This document shows, piece by piece, positions 31,115 through 40,467 of a stretch of DNA of 49,446 bases. The position numbers and the translations under genes were made by a program. The notes under the pieces were generated by a model. That model did not search any database, was not told where the DNA came from, and saw only the letters and a program-made list of their open reading frames with translations. How positions within the stretch are numbered: the stretch's first letter is position 1; each line of letters opens with the position of its first letter. Source of the DNA: Bryobacterales bacterium. GTDB lineage: Bacteria > Acidobacteriota > Terriglobia > Bryobacterales > Bryobacteraceae. The stretch lies in the NCBI GenBank assembly GCA_003167495.1, contig PMSX01000147.1, positions 1 through 49,446 of the forward strand, in the 5' to 3' direction.

Positions 31115-34100
31115 ATGTGGATAGTTCATTTAGCGCTTAGACGGCCGTATACATTCGTTGTGTTTTCCGTGCTCGTCATGATTCTCGGTGCCGTGGCCGC
31201 AGTTGTCACGCCGAAGGATATCTTTCCGTACATCAACATTCCGGTGATCAGCGTAGTGTGGATTTATAGCGGGTTGACGCCGGAGGAAATGGCAAATCGA
31301 ATGGTCACGGTTTGCGAACGGGGCATGACAACCACGGTGAACGATATTGAGCATTTGGAATCGCAATCGTACCAGGGCGTTTCCGTGATCCGTGTATTCT
31401 TTCAGCCGAAGGTGAAAGTGGAACTGGCGATCGCGCAAATCACCGGCATTGTACAAACGATGCTGCGCGCCATGCCGCCGGGCAGCTATCCACCCAGCAT
31501 TATCAAATACGATGCGGCTAGCGTTCCGGTGCTGACGCTGGGGCTCTCGGGCGAGGGTCTCACGGAACAAGACTTTTCTGATCTGGGTTTGAACTTCATC
31601 CGTACGCGGCTTGCCACGGTGCAAGGTGCCTCGGTCCCCATGCCATGGGGCGGAAAATCGCGCCAAATCATGGTGGATATCGATCCAGATGCTCTTTACG
31701 CCAAGCATTTGTCGGCGTCGGACGTTTCGAACGCCTTGGGCAATCAGAATATTATTCTGCCGGCTGGAACAGCACGAGTTGGAAATACGGAATATGTGGT
31801 GCGCACCAACGCCAGCCCCACTACGCTCGACGCACTGAACAATTTGCCTATACGAGCATCGAATGGTGCAGTGGTCTACATGAAGGATGTCGCGCAAGTC
31901 CGTAACGGTTATGCTGTGCAGACAAATGTCGTGCGGCAGAACGGCAGGCGGTCCGCATACTTGAGCGTGTTGAAGAACGGCCAAGCCTCTACTCTCGATA
32001 TCGTGAACGCTGTGAAGAAAGCTTTACCGCGGGTAGTGGCGGATTTGCCCCCGGCGCTGCGGATCACGCCCCTGTTCGATCAATCGGTATTCGTACGTTC
32101 GTCGATCAACGAAGTGCTGCGCGAAGCGACCATTGCGGCTTTCTTAACCGCCATGATGATTCTGCTGTTTCTGGGAAGCTGGCGCAGCACGCTGATTGTT
32201 TGTATTTCAATTCCGCTTTCGATCCTGACCTCGCTGTGCATTTTAGCCTTTCTGGGCGAAACCATCAACGTAATGACGCTGGGCGGGCTGGCATTGGCGG
32301 TGGGCATTTTGGTCGACGATGCGACGGTGGAAATTGAGAATACGCATCGCAACCTGACGCACAAAAATACCTCTCTGGTCCACGCCATTCTGGACAGCGC
32401 TAGCCAGGTAGCGATGCCGGCGCTGGTGTCGACACTGGCCATCTGCGTGGTGTTTACGCCAGTGCTCTTGCTGACGGGCGCGGCCAAGTTTCTATTCACT
32501 CCACTCGCGATGGCAGTGGTGTTCGCAATGCTGGCATCGTACTTCCTTTCCCGCACGCTGGTACCCACGATGATGCACTTTTTGCTGCCTAGGGAAGTGG
32601 CTTTGTATCAGAAGGAAGAAGGTGACCCCGAGCCGGAAGAAGCGAAGAACTGGATCTGGCACGTGCACGAACGCTTCAACAACCATTTTGAATGGCTGCG
32701 GGAACACTATAAGACGTGGCTGGCCTGGAGCTTGCACAATCGTTCTATCGTCTTGGGATTGTTCGCGGTGTATGTGTTTGGCTCTTTGTTCTTGACGGGT
32801 GCTATAGGCCGCGATTTCTTTCCCTACGTGGATTCGGGGCAGATGAAATTGCATGTGGTACCGCCTTCGGGTACACGGATTGAACAATCGGAGATGGTTT
32901 TTGCCGAAATCGAGGACGAGATCCGGCGTATCCTGCCGGCGGGCAGCATCGACATGGTTCTCGACAGCATCGGCTTGCCGAACGGAGGGTTCAACTTGGC
33001 CTTTTCCAACAGCGCGACGATCAGCAACTCCGACGGCGATATTCAGATTTCGTTAAAGCAGGGTGAACGAAAGACCCTCGAATACACACGCTTGTTGCGC
33101 GAGAAATTGAGGGCGAGGTTTCCGGATGACGAATTCTTCTTTACACCGGCCAACATGACCAACCAGATTCTGGATTTCGGTTTGCCGGCGCCCATCGATT
33201 TGCAGGTTGTGGGACGCAGTCCAGCGGCAAATTACCGCATCGCGCAGGATTTGCTGCGCCAAGTACGCGCTATCCCGGGTATTGTAGATGCGCACATTCA
33301 CCAGCAGGTTGGTTATCCGACAGTGGAGGTAGACGTAGATCGCGACCGCGCTCAGCAATTGGGACTTTCGGCAAGCGATGTCACGCGCGATATGTTGATT
33401 TCGCTTTCCGGCACCGGTCAGACGAATCCAAACCAATGGCTGAATCCAGTAAACGGCGTGAACTATCAAGTAGTGGTGCAAAGTCCGCTGAACCGGCTCG
33501 ATACTTTCGAAGCATTGCAGCATACGCCGATTACCGGACCGACCGGCAACAACAGCCAGTTGCTTGCGAATTTGGCGACGATACGGCGCGACACTTCTGC
33601 GATCGTGGTGAATCACTACAACATTCAGCCAACGTTTGACATCTTCGCCGATGTAGACCGACGGGATTTGGGCAGCGTGGCCGATGAGCTTCACAAGATC
33701 ATCAACAATACGAAGCGTTTGCCCAAAGGAACTTTCCTCGACTTGCGGGGTGAAGTAACGACAATGGAACAGTCGTTCCAGAGGCTTTTCGTGGGTATCG
33801 CGTTCGCGGTCATTATCGTGTACTTGCTTATGGTGGTGAACTTCCAAAGCTGGCTCGATCCGTTTATTATTCTGATGGCTTTGCCCGGTGCGTTCTCGGG
33901 CATTTTGTGGATGCTCTACTTGACGCACACGACCTTTAGCGTGCCGTCGCTAATGGGGTCGATCATGACGATTGGCGTGGCCACGGCGAACTCCATTTTG
34001 CTGGTGGTTTTCGCGAACGACGAGCGCGCGCACGGCAAAGACCAGTTGGAAGCGGCGCTCGAAGCCGGGTACGTGCGGCTGCGGCCTGTGTGCATGACTG

Positions 34101-34336
34101 CTTTGGCGATGATTCTTGGTATGTTACCCATGGCACTGTCTTTGGGCGAAGGCGGCGAGCAAAATGCGCCATTGGGCCGAGCCGTTATCGGCGGTTTGAT
34201 GGTGGCTACGGTCGGTACCCTTTTTGTGGTACCGATCATCTATTCCTTTTTGCGCGGTAAACCTCCGGTTGACTATGACGTACGCATCGATCTTGAATAT
34301 AAGAACCAGTTTGACCCGGCCAAAGGCGGAGCGTAG
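31115..34336 (+). CDS. RND efflux pump inner-membrane transporter (HAE1-like)
   Basis: A 1073-residue transporter of normal RND length. The first membrane helix (FVVFSVLVMILGAVAAV) is followed by a porter domain. The fourth helix carries the proton-relay pair in GGLALAVGILVDDATVEIEN. A second porter domain follows, and the C-terminal helix set includes GSIMTIGVATANSILLVVFA and the closing GMLPMALSLGEGGEQNAPLG. It should export hydrophobic compounds by proton antiport as a trimer bridging to a TolC-type channel. The adaptor and channel genes follow directly. The start at 31115 has no strong ribosome-binding site. No local regulator was found. Confidence 0.95.
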   Translation: MWIVHLALRRPYTFVVFSVLVMILGAVAAVVTPKDIFPYINIPVISVVWIYSGLTPEEMANRMVTVCERGMTTTVNDIEHLESQSYQGVSVIRVFFQPKVKVELAIAQITGIVQTMLRAMPPGSYPPSIIKYDAASVPVLTLGLSGEGLTEQDFSDLGLNFIRTRLATVQGASVPMPWGGKSRQIMVDIDPDALYAKHLSASDVSNALGNQNIILPAGTARVGNTEYVVRTNASPTTLDALNNLPIRASNGAVVYMKDVAQVRNGYAVQTNVVRQNGRRSAYLSVLKNGQASTLDIVNAVKKALPRVVADLPPALRITPLFDQSVFVRSSINEVLREATIAAFLTAMMILLFLGSWRSTLIVCISIPLSILTSLCILAFLGETINVMTLGGLALAVGILVDDATVEIENTHRNLTHKNTSLVHAILDSASQVAMPALVSTLAICVVFTPVLLLTGAAKFLFTPLAMAVVFAMLASYFLSRTLVPTMMHFLLPREVALYQKEEGDPEPEEAKNWIWHVHERFNNHFEWLREHYKTWLAWSLHNRSIVLGLFAVYVFGSLFLTGAIGRDFFPYVDSGQMKLHVVPPSGTRIEQSEMVFAEIEDEIRRILPAGSIDMVLDSIGLPNGGFNLAFSNSATISNSDGDIQISLKQGERKTLEYTRLLREKLRARFPDDEFFFTPANMTNQILDFGLPAPIDLQVVGRSPAANYRIAQDLLRQVRAIPGIVDAHIHQQVGYPTVEVDVDRDRAQQLGLSASDVTRDMLISLSGTGQTNPNQWLNPVNGVNYQVVVQSPLNRLDTFEALQHTPITGPTGNNSQLLANLATIRRDTSAIVVNHYNIQPTFDIFADVDRRDLGSVADELHKIINNTKRLPKGTFLDLRGEVTTMEQSFQRLFVGIAFAVIIVYLLMVVNFQSWLDPFIILMALPGAFSGILWMLYLTHTTFSVPSLMGSIMTIGVATANSILLVVFANDERAHGKDQLEAALEAGYVRLRPVCMTALAMILGMLPMALSLGEGGEQNAPLGRAVIGGLMVATVGTLFVVPIIYSFLRGKPPVDYDVRIDLEYKNQFDPAKGGA

Positions 34337-34339
34337 GAG

Positions 34340-35695
34340 ATGGCTATCAGCAACGAGCCACTGGCCGGCGTAGCGGCGGACAATAAAGGACATTCATTCA
34401 AGCATTGGGTTCTGTTTCTGGTGTTGCTCTTGGCCGTGGCCGGAGTGATCGTCCGATTTGTATGGATGCCGCGGCGTGCGGAAGATCGGGAAATTGTGCT
34501 GGCGGCCAAACAGCAGGGGCAAGCGAAACCGGTGGTTGAAGTGCTGAAGTTGGTGGCGGCGCCCTCAGCGCGGGATTTGAGTGTGCCGGGCACGGCGCTG
34601 GCTTATGTCGAGGCGTCGATTTATGCGCGTTCGTCGGGCTATGTAAAACAACGGCTGGTCGACATCGGCGATCACGTGCGCAAAGGGCAGTTGTTGGCAC
34701 TGATAGACGCACCGGACTTGGATCAGCAGGTGGCGCAGGCCCGTTCGGTATTGGCGCAGAGCGAGGCGGCGCTGGTGCAAATGGAGGCGCAGGAGCACCT
34801 CGCACAGCTGCAATGGGATCGCTATAAAGTGCTGGTGGCCAAGGGCGTTTTTTCCAAGCAGGATGGCGATAACCAGGAGGCCGCTCTGCAGGTGGCGCAG
34901 GCCAATTCGAACGCCGCGCGCAGCACGGTCGAAGCGAATCGCGACAACTTGCAGCGCGAAGTTGTGATGCAGCAATACGAGCGCGTAACTGCGCCCTTCA
35001 CCGGCGTGGTAACGGCACGCAATGTGGACGTGGGCACGCTGATTTCCGCACAAGGTGGCGCAGGGAGTGCCCTGTCGTCGTCGGCCGGCGGAGGCAGTAA
35101 CAATTCGGGCATGTCCGGCGCGATGCAGTCGTCCGCGGCGCCAGCGACCGGTGGATCGCAAGGTGGGGCGATGTTCACTGTTGCAGCAATTGAGCCACTG
35201 AGGATTCTGGTTTCGGTTCCCGAGCCGTATGCGCCGTTTATTCATCTGAAACAAAAGGTAGGTCTGACGTTTGAACAATTTCCGGGCAGAACATTCGAAG
35301 GTGTGGTAACGCGTACTTCGGGGTCGATTGATCCAAACACGCGTACCTTGCTGGTGGAAGTGCAGACTGGCAATCCGGACGGGCGGTTAATGCCGGGCAA
35401 CTATGTGGTGGCCACATTTAACGCGGTACAAGCGGGCGGCGGTGGGGGTGTGTTCATACCTGGCGAAACGATTGTGATCCGCAACGGCAAGACGATGGTA
35501 GCGACAGTGGTGAACAATCGCGTTCAATTCAAGCCCATTCAGATTGGACGCGACTACGGCGATCAGACAGAAGTGCTTGGCGGACTGAAGCCTGAAGATA
35601 TCATTGTGCGAACGGTGACGGATAGCGTTCGGGAGAATGTTGAAATCGAGCCGCGCTACCGGAACGAAAAGGCGGATAGTCCCAAGCGTCCATGA
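34340..35695 (+). CDS. RND efflux periplasmic adaptor (membrane fusion protein)
   Basis: A 451-residue adaptor starting 3 bp after the transporter gene with AGGAG overlapping its stop. A membrane anchor is at 22-42, with no lipobox. The lipoyl half-motif SIYARSSGYVKQRLVDIGDH is followed by a helical hairpin (QVAQARSVLAQSEAALVQME onward), the second lipoyl half (RVTAPFTGVVTARNVDVGTL) and a beta-barrel domain. A Gly/Ser/Ala-rich insert (about residues 237-275) interrupts the segment after the lipoyl domain and is not a usual feature. It links the pump to the outer-membrane channel. Its stop overlaps the channel gene start in ATGA. Confidence 0.95.
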   Translation: MAISNEPLAGVAADNKGHSFKHWVLFLVLLLAVAGVIVRFVWMPRRAEDREIVLAAKQQGQAKPVVEVLKLVAAPSARDLSVPGTALAYVEASIYARSSGYVKQRLVDIGDHVRKGQLLALIDAPDLDQQVAQARSVLAQSEAALVQMEAQEHLAQLQWDRYKVLVAKGVFSKQDGDNQEAALQVAQANSNAARSTVEANRDNLQREVVMQQYERVTAPFTGVVTARNVDVGTLISAQGGAGSALSSSAGGGSNNSGMSGAMQSSAAPATGGSQGGAMFTVAAIEPLRILVSVPEPYAPFIHLKQKVGLTFEQFPGRTFEGVVTRTSGSIDPNTRTLLVEVQTGNPDGRLMPGNYVVATFNAVQAGGGGGVFIPGETIVIRNGKTMVATVVNNRVQFKPIQIGRDYGDQTEVLGGLKPEDIIVRTVTDSVRENVEIEPRYRNEKADSPKRP

Positions 35696-37593
35696 GATTG
35701 TTACTGGCAACACTTCTAATCCCTTCCTTCATGGCAGCGCAATTGGCTGTCGATTTACAAAGCATTCAGGACAACAAGGCGAAGCCGGTAGAGGAAAGCG
35801 CCAAGTTGCCGCGCAAGAATTTCCTTTCTTACGGTCCGGCGAGTGCGCAACCGTTGCTGTTAGGGCCCGCGGAACGCGCGCGGGCGTTGGTGCACGACGG
35901 TGCGATTCACTTGTCGCTTTATGACGCGCTGGCGCTGGCGATTGAGAACAACCTGGCGGTTGAAGTGGGGCGCTACTCGCTTTCGATAGCGGGTTTGGAT
36001 GCGCTGCGCGCTCGTGGAGGCGGGAGTTTGCGCGGCGTGGACTACACCGTTGCCGAGGGACCCACGGGCGTAGGTGGTCCGGGATCGCCGTTGTTGAATA
36101 GCGCGGCATCCTCGGTAACTCCCACCACGCCGACAGTGAACGAAATTGATGCACTGAACGTGCTGAGTGAGACGAACACCAGTCTTTCCGAGCAAGGTGT
36201 GACGCCTTATGCATCGGGTCCGCAGGTGCCCACCCTTGAGCCAACGCTGGTCGGGCAGGGTTTGTTTTTGCAAAGGGACAATGGGCTGGTTGCTAACGAT
36301 CCTTTGCGCTACACGGCAGCTAACCTCGCCTTCGTGCAAGGATTCGCAACTGGTACGCAGTTGCAAGTGGGAGTGAATAACGAATCGCAAGCATTGTATA
36401 GCAATCAAGGTGCCTATAATCCGTTTTCGCAGCCTAACGTTTCGGTGACATTGAGCCAGCCGCTGCTGCGCGGCGCGGGCAGGAACGTGAATCTAAGGTA
36501 TATGCGGATTGGCGCGATCAACCAGCGAATTTCGCGTCTGCTGTTCTATCAGCAATTGATCAGCACGGTTTATGGCGTGGCGCGGTTGTACTGGGATTTG
36601 GTGAGTTTGCGCGAAAATGCCGCGGTGATGAAGCAGACCCTCGACGCGGCGCGCAAGCTGTATGACGACGATAAATCCCAAGTGGATCAAGGCACTCTGG
36701 CGCCGCTGGAATTGACCCGCGCGCAAAGCCTGGTGACATCGAGCGAACTGGATTTGATTCAGGCGGAAGGTTTGGTGCGGCAGCAGGAAGTGATTCTGAA
36801 ATCGCAACTGGCCCGCAACGGCAGCGGCGACGCTCTGCTGGTGGATTTGCCGATTGTGACGACGGATACAATCAACGTGCCGGCGACGGAAGATTTGAAG
36901 CCGATTAATGATTTGGTGGCCGACGCATTGAAGGACCGAGCGGATCTAGCGCAGGCAGCGTTGCAAGTGGAGGGGGACCAGATCGCCGTAAAAGCATCGC
37001 GCAACGCCGCGCTGCCGCAAGTTGATCTTGTGGGTAACTTTCAGACGCGTGGTGCGAGTGAGGTGCCGTTTGAAATCATCGGCACGCCGGGTACGGCTTT
37101 AATTGGCGCACCGGCCGATTTGGGGACGCAGGCCACTCTCACTTCGCATGTTTATCAAGCTGGAGTGCAATTCAATCTGCCGTTGCGGAACCGAGTGGCC
37201 GAATCGGACGCGGCGCGCGATCTGCTGCAGTTGCGCCAAGCGGAAGCGCGGACCCATTTGCTGACGAATCAGGTGCGCGAGGAGGTCGAAAGTTCGGTCA
37301 TTGCGCTACGCACGGCGCGCGGTGCTCTGAGTGCCGCGATCCAATCGCGGGAGTATCAGGAGCAATTGGTGAGTGCGGAGCGGGACAAGTTTTCGGTAGG
37401 CGCTTCGACGAACTTCTTGGTGATTCAGCAGGAAACGTATCTGGCGCAGGCGCGATCGACGGAAGTGGCGACGCGTAGTGTGTGGATTAAGGCGAGGATT
37501 GCGCTGGACCGGGCGTTGGGCGATTTGCTTGTGAAGAACGGGATCCACTACGAGCAGGCTGTCAATGGAGATTTGGGGCCGAGAAAGCCCTAG
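35692..37593 (+). CDS. TolC family outer-membrane efflux protein
   Basis: A 633-residue protein with a signal peptide (MRLLLATLLIPSFMAAQLA). It holds two TolC-type repeats: the first around LSLYDALALAIENNLAVEVG and the strand-rich NVSVTLSQPLLRGAG, the second from DLVADALKDRADLAQAALQV to the C-terminal ALDRALGDLLVKNG. Long heptad-rich helices lie between. It is longer than E. coli TolC because of an N-terminal extension and a Thr/Ser/Pro-rich passage near residues 110-180. It forms the outer-membrane exit of the tripartite pump. ATGA overlap with the adaptor gene shows translational coupling. Confidence 0.95.
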   Translation: MRLLLATLLIPSFMAAQLAVDLQSIQDNKAKPVEESAKLPRKNFLSYGPASAQPLLLGPAERARALVHDGAIHLSLYDALALAIENNLAVEVGRYSLSIAGLDALRARGGGSLRGVDYTVAEGPTGVGGPGSPLLNSAASSVTPTTPTVNEIDALNVLSETNTSLSEQGVTPYASGPQVPTLEPTLVGQGLFLQRDNGLVANDPLRYTAANLAFVQGFATGTQLQVGVNNESQALYSNQGAYNPFSQPNVSVTLSQPLLRGAGRNVNLRYMRIGAINQRISRLLFYQQLISTVYGVARLYWDLVSLRENAAVMKQTLDAARKLYDDDKSQVDQGTLAPLELTRAQSLVTSSELDLIQAEGLVRQQEVILKSQLARNGSGDALLVDLPIVTTDTINVPATEDLKPINDLVADALKDRADLAQAALQVEGDQIAVKASRNAALPQVDLVGNFQTRGASEVPFEIIGTPGTALIGAPADLGTQATLTSHVYQAGVQFNLPLRNRVAESDAARDLLQLRQAEARTHLLTNQVREEVESSVIALRTARGALSAAIQSREYQEQLVSAERDKFSVGASTNFLVIQQETYLAQARSTEVATRSVWIKARIALDRALGDLLVKNGIHYEQAVNGDLGPRKP

Positions 37594-37636
37594 TACCAAC
37601 TTGCAAAAGTTTGCGTAGAACGCTCCGGCCCTTACT

Positions 37637-37666
37637 GAGCCGTGACTGTGTGAAGGAGTGGCAACG
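37637..37666 (+). repeat. Dispersed GAGCCG-type repeat, copy A
   Basis: The 30-bp segment starts GAGCCGTGACTG and ends AAGGAGTGGCAACG. A near copy lies at 46142-46170, about 8.5 kb away, in another intergenic gap. The two share the blocks GAGCCG, GACTG, AAGGAGT and GGCAACG, with small differences between blocks. Similar short intergenic repeats are common in Acidobacteria genomes. The function is unknown. Confidence 0.6.
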
Positions 37667-38016
37667 ATACTCCAATTTACGCAATTAAGCACTAGCCTGG
37701 GCTCTCACAAAACGAGTCGCTGCTTGGTCTAGATTGAATGGACCTTTATCTGCTATCTGCGGGCTCGCGACGTTCGATTCGATGAATCGCTTTTCATGGC
37801 AGACAAGCATACACGGGAAAGTATCGTGTGAGAGAGGGCCATCTGCCTCTTTGGTTTTAATATTTCGCGCGCGGATGTCGCCCGGTTGTCTTGTCAAGAC
37901 TGTTTGAAGATCGCGCCGTCGTTGGGAAAATATTGGGCGCGAGCAATTGACGTCACAAATGCCAGATACGTGTGATGAAATATAAAGCATCGCCGCGACA
38001 GTGATTGAGGCGAGTG
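37667..38016. other. Intergenic region before the intact permease gene
   Basis: No gene could be supported. A minus-strand frame (37685-37990) includes a protein-like end (CHEKRFIESNVASPQIADKG then PFNLDQAATRF) but has no known relatives that I can name. Two AT/GC-alternating blocks, TAATATTTCGCGCGCG and AAAATATTGGGCGCGAG, lie about 70 bp apart and may be control sites for the permease gene. No PadR gene is found here, unlike the two other permease loci. Confidence 0.4.
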
Positions 38017-40458
38017 ATGCGAACGATATTTCAAGATATCCGCTACAGCCTACGGGTATTAGCCAAGAATCCGGGCTACGCAGCGGTGGCCGTGCTCACG
38101 CTGGGATTGGGCATTGGGTTCAACTCTGCCATCTTCAGTCTGGTGGATGCGGTCATCCTTCGCCCGCTGCCTTATCCTGATCCCGACCAACTCGTGGGCC
38201 TCGGCCAGTGGCGCAACCAACAGGGCGAGGGCTACATTCAAACGGGCGTCTCAGCCCCGAACATCCAGGACATCGCTAAGACAGGCGCCTTTCAACACGT
38301 CGCCTACTATCGATTCTCGGGCTTTAACATTACCGAAGGCAGCCGGCCCGAGAGCGTGAACGGCATTAAAGCGTCGGCAGAGTTGCTGCCCATGTTCGGT
38401 GTTGTGCCGCAACAGGGCCGCTATCTCACGCTCGATGAGATGCAAGCTGGACGAAACCAGGTGGCAATTATTGGCCATCGTCTCTGGCAGATGCGTTACG
38501 GGTCCGACCCAGACATTCTAGGTAAGACCGTCTCTCTGGACGAGAAACCTTACACCATTGTGGGTGTGATGCCCGCTTCGTTCCGCTTCACTTGGGACCA
38601 GGAAATAGACGTCTTTGTGCCACTGGTGCTTTCACAGGAAGAGCGCAGCGAGGCGGGGCGTGGAACCTCCCGCGATCTGCAAACCCAAGCGCGCCTGAAG
38701 GCCGGTATTAGCGTCGCTCAAGCGCAAGCAGCAATGAATACGTTGGCCGGAAGCTTGGCCCAACAGTATCCGGTGACCAACAAAGGCTGGGGCTTCAAAG
38801 TTGAACCGCTGCACGCCGCCTATCATCGCCATATGCAAACGCCCCTTTTCATCATGCTGGGCGCAGTGTTATTTGTGCTGCTGATCGCGTGCGCCAACGT
38901 GGCCAACTTACTGCTGGCGCGCGCCACCGGCCGGAAACGCGAAATCGCCATCCGCATCGCGATTGGCGCTACCAGACGGCGGCTCCTGGAACAGTTGATT
39001 ACCGAAAGTCTGTTACTTGCGGCGCTCGGCGGAATGTTGGGCCTCATGTTGGCCTACGCGGGGGATCGTCTGCTGACCTTCGCTTTAACGCTTTACGAAT
39101 TCCGTCTGCCGAACGCCAGAACGATCGACTTTGATTGGCGCGTGTTGTTATTCAGTCTCGCGATCACGCTTGCTACCGGCGTCATCTTCGGGTTGGCGCC
39201 ATCGTGGGTGACCACGAAGACAGACCTGAATGACTCCCTGAAAGAAGGCGGCTTGAGTACCACTACCGATTCGGGCCGCCGCCGCTTGCGCAATGCGCTG
39301 GTGATTTCTGAAATGACGCTGGCGCTCGTTCTGTTGACCGGCGCGGGTCTGCTGGTGCGCACATTCCTTCGGCTAGTAGATGTGGATCTGGGCATCGATC
39401 CAAAGAACGTAGTTACCATGGGCATCCGTCTCCCGGATTACAAATATCCACTGGCCGCGCAACAAGCACTCTTCTACAAGGATCTGATGCAAAGTCTAGG
39501 AAGCACGCCGGGTGTCAAGAGCGCCGGAGCGGAAGGCGGTGGTTCGAATGTGTTCTTTCAACCGCAAGGGCAACCCGCGGCCGCACCTGGACAGGAGCCG
39601 ACCGCATCCTACAAAATAGTCACACCCGGCTTTTTCAAGGCCATGGGAACCCACCTGGTGGCGGGCCGGGAGTTCTCGGCTCACGACGCCGAAGGCACAA
39701 CCCCGGTGGCGATCATCAGTGAAACAGTCGCCCGCCGTTACTGGCCGCACTCGAATCCCGTGGGTAGCCACCTCACAGTGTTGGCCCGAGTCTATTCGGG
39801 ACAAAGTGCCGGCACAGCACAACCTTTGGAGATCACCGGAGTGGCGAAGGATGTGAGGAACGATGACCTTTGGAACCCCGAGCCAGACCTGTATGTGCCG
39901 TTTCAACAGCACCCGGTTTCTTCGGTGTTTCTGGTGGTGAGAAGCGCTGTGGCGCCCATTGGCGTCGTGCCGGCCGTGCGCGATGCCGTGCGCGCTCTCG
40001 ACAAAGAACAGCCTTTGAATGACATCAGGACCATGAGCGATATCATCTCGCAAACCTACGGCGCGATTCGCTTCCCCATGACGCTGCTCTGGATCTTCGC
40101 GGCACTGGCCCTTCTACTTTCGGCAGTGGGGATTTTCGGAGTGATGTCCTACACCGTGAGCCGGCGCACCCAGGAAATGGCGATTCGCATGACTCTGGGA
40201 GCAAGCCGCCATGACGTTTTGCGCCTGGTATTGCGTGAGGCGCTTCGCGTGACTGCGCTTGGAGTGGTCCTAGGTCTGGTGGCGGCGGTGGCTCTGAGCC
40301 GCGTGATGGCCGGTTACGTTTATGGAATTACCCCTACTGATCCACTCAGTCTGTTGGGAGCTTCACTCTTGCTTTTCGGCGTAGCATTGTTCGCCAGCTA
40401 TCTGCCAGCGCGGCGGGCAACCAGAATCAATCCGATAACGGCGCTGAGGTACGAATAA
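38017..40458 (+). CDS. Orphan MacB/FtsX-type permease (ADOP type), intact
   Basis: An 813-residue permease with no frame damage. It begins directly with the first membrane block (MRTIFQDIRYSLRVLAKNPG then AAVAVLTLGLGIGFNSAIF), without the prefix domains of the two other copies. It then has a MacB-like periplasmic core, first FtsX block (LLLARATGRKREIAIRIAIG), second core, and second FtsX block (EMAIRMTLGASRHDVLRLVL), ending in RRATRINPITALRYE. The ATG at 38017 is chosen over an in-frame TTG 12 bp earlier because it follows GAGGCGAG. No ATPase or PadR gene accompanies it. The role of this family is unsettled; the fold suggests mechanical coupling across the membrane or export with a distant ATPase. 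Confidence 0.9.
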   Translation: MRTIFQDIRYSLRVLAKNPGYAAVAVLTLGLGIGFNSAIFSLVDAVILRPLPYPDPDQLVGLGQWRNQQGEGYIQTGVSAPNIQDIAKTGAFQHVAYYRFSGFNITEGSRPESVNGIKASAELLPMFGVVPQQGRYLTLDEMQAGRNQVAIIGHRLWQMRYGSDPDILGKTVSLDEKPYTIVGVMPASFRFTWDQEIDVFVPLVLSQEERSEAGRGTSRDLQTQARLKAGISVAQAQAAMNTLAGSLAQQYPVTNKGWGFKVEPLHAAYHRHMQTPLFIMLGAVLFVLLIACANVANLLLARATGRKREIAIRIAIGATRRRLLEQLITESLLLAALGGMLGLMLAYAGDRLLTFALTLYEFRLPNARTIDFDWRVLLFSLAITLATGVIFGLAPSWVTTKTDLNDSLKEGGLSTTTDSGRRRLRNALVISEMTLALVLLTGAGLLVRTFLRLVDVDLGIDPKNVVTMGIRLPDYKYPLAAQQALFYKDLMQSLGSTPGVKSAGAEGGGSNVFFQPQGQPAAAPGQEPTASYKIVTPGFFKAMGTHLVAGREFSAHDAEGTTPVAIISETVARRYWPHSNPVGSHLTVLARVYSGQSAGTAQPLEITGVAKDVRNDDLWNPEPDLYVPFQQHPVSSVFLVVRSAVAPIGVVPAVRDAVRALDKEQPLNDIRTMSDIISQTYGAIRFPMTLLWIFAALALLLSAVGIFGVMSYTVSRRTQEMAIRMTLGASRHDVLRLVLREALRVTALGVVLGLVAAVALSRVMAGYVYGITPTDPLSLLGASLLLFGVALFASYLPARRATRINPITALRYE

Positions 40459-40467
40459 ACATCCACT

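Noticed and set aside
33053..33928. 291-codon open frame on the minus strand inside the RND transporter gene
   Set aside because: It lies wholly inside a well-supported gene, its composition (many His, Arg, Gln) is the mirror of the coding strand, and it has no recognisable motif.
37685..37990. 101-codon minus-strand open frame before the intact permease
   Set aside because: Part of it looks protein-like, but there is no ribosome-binding site, no family resemblance and no operon context, so it is only mentioned in the gap description.
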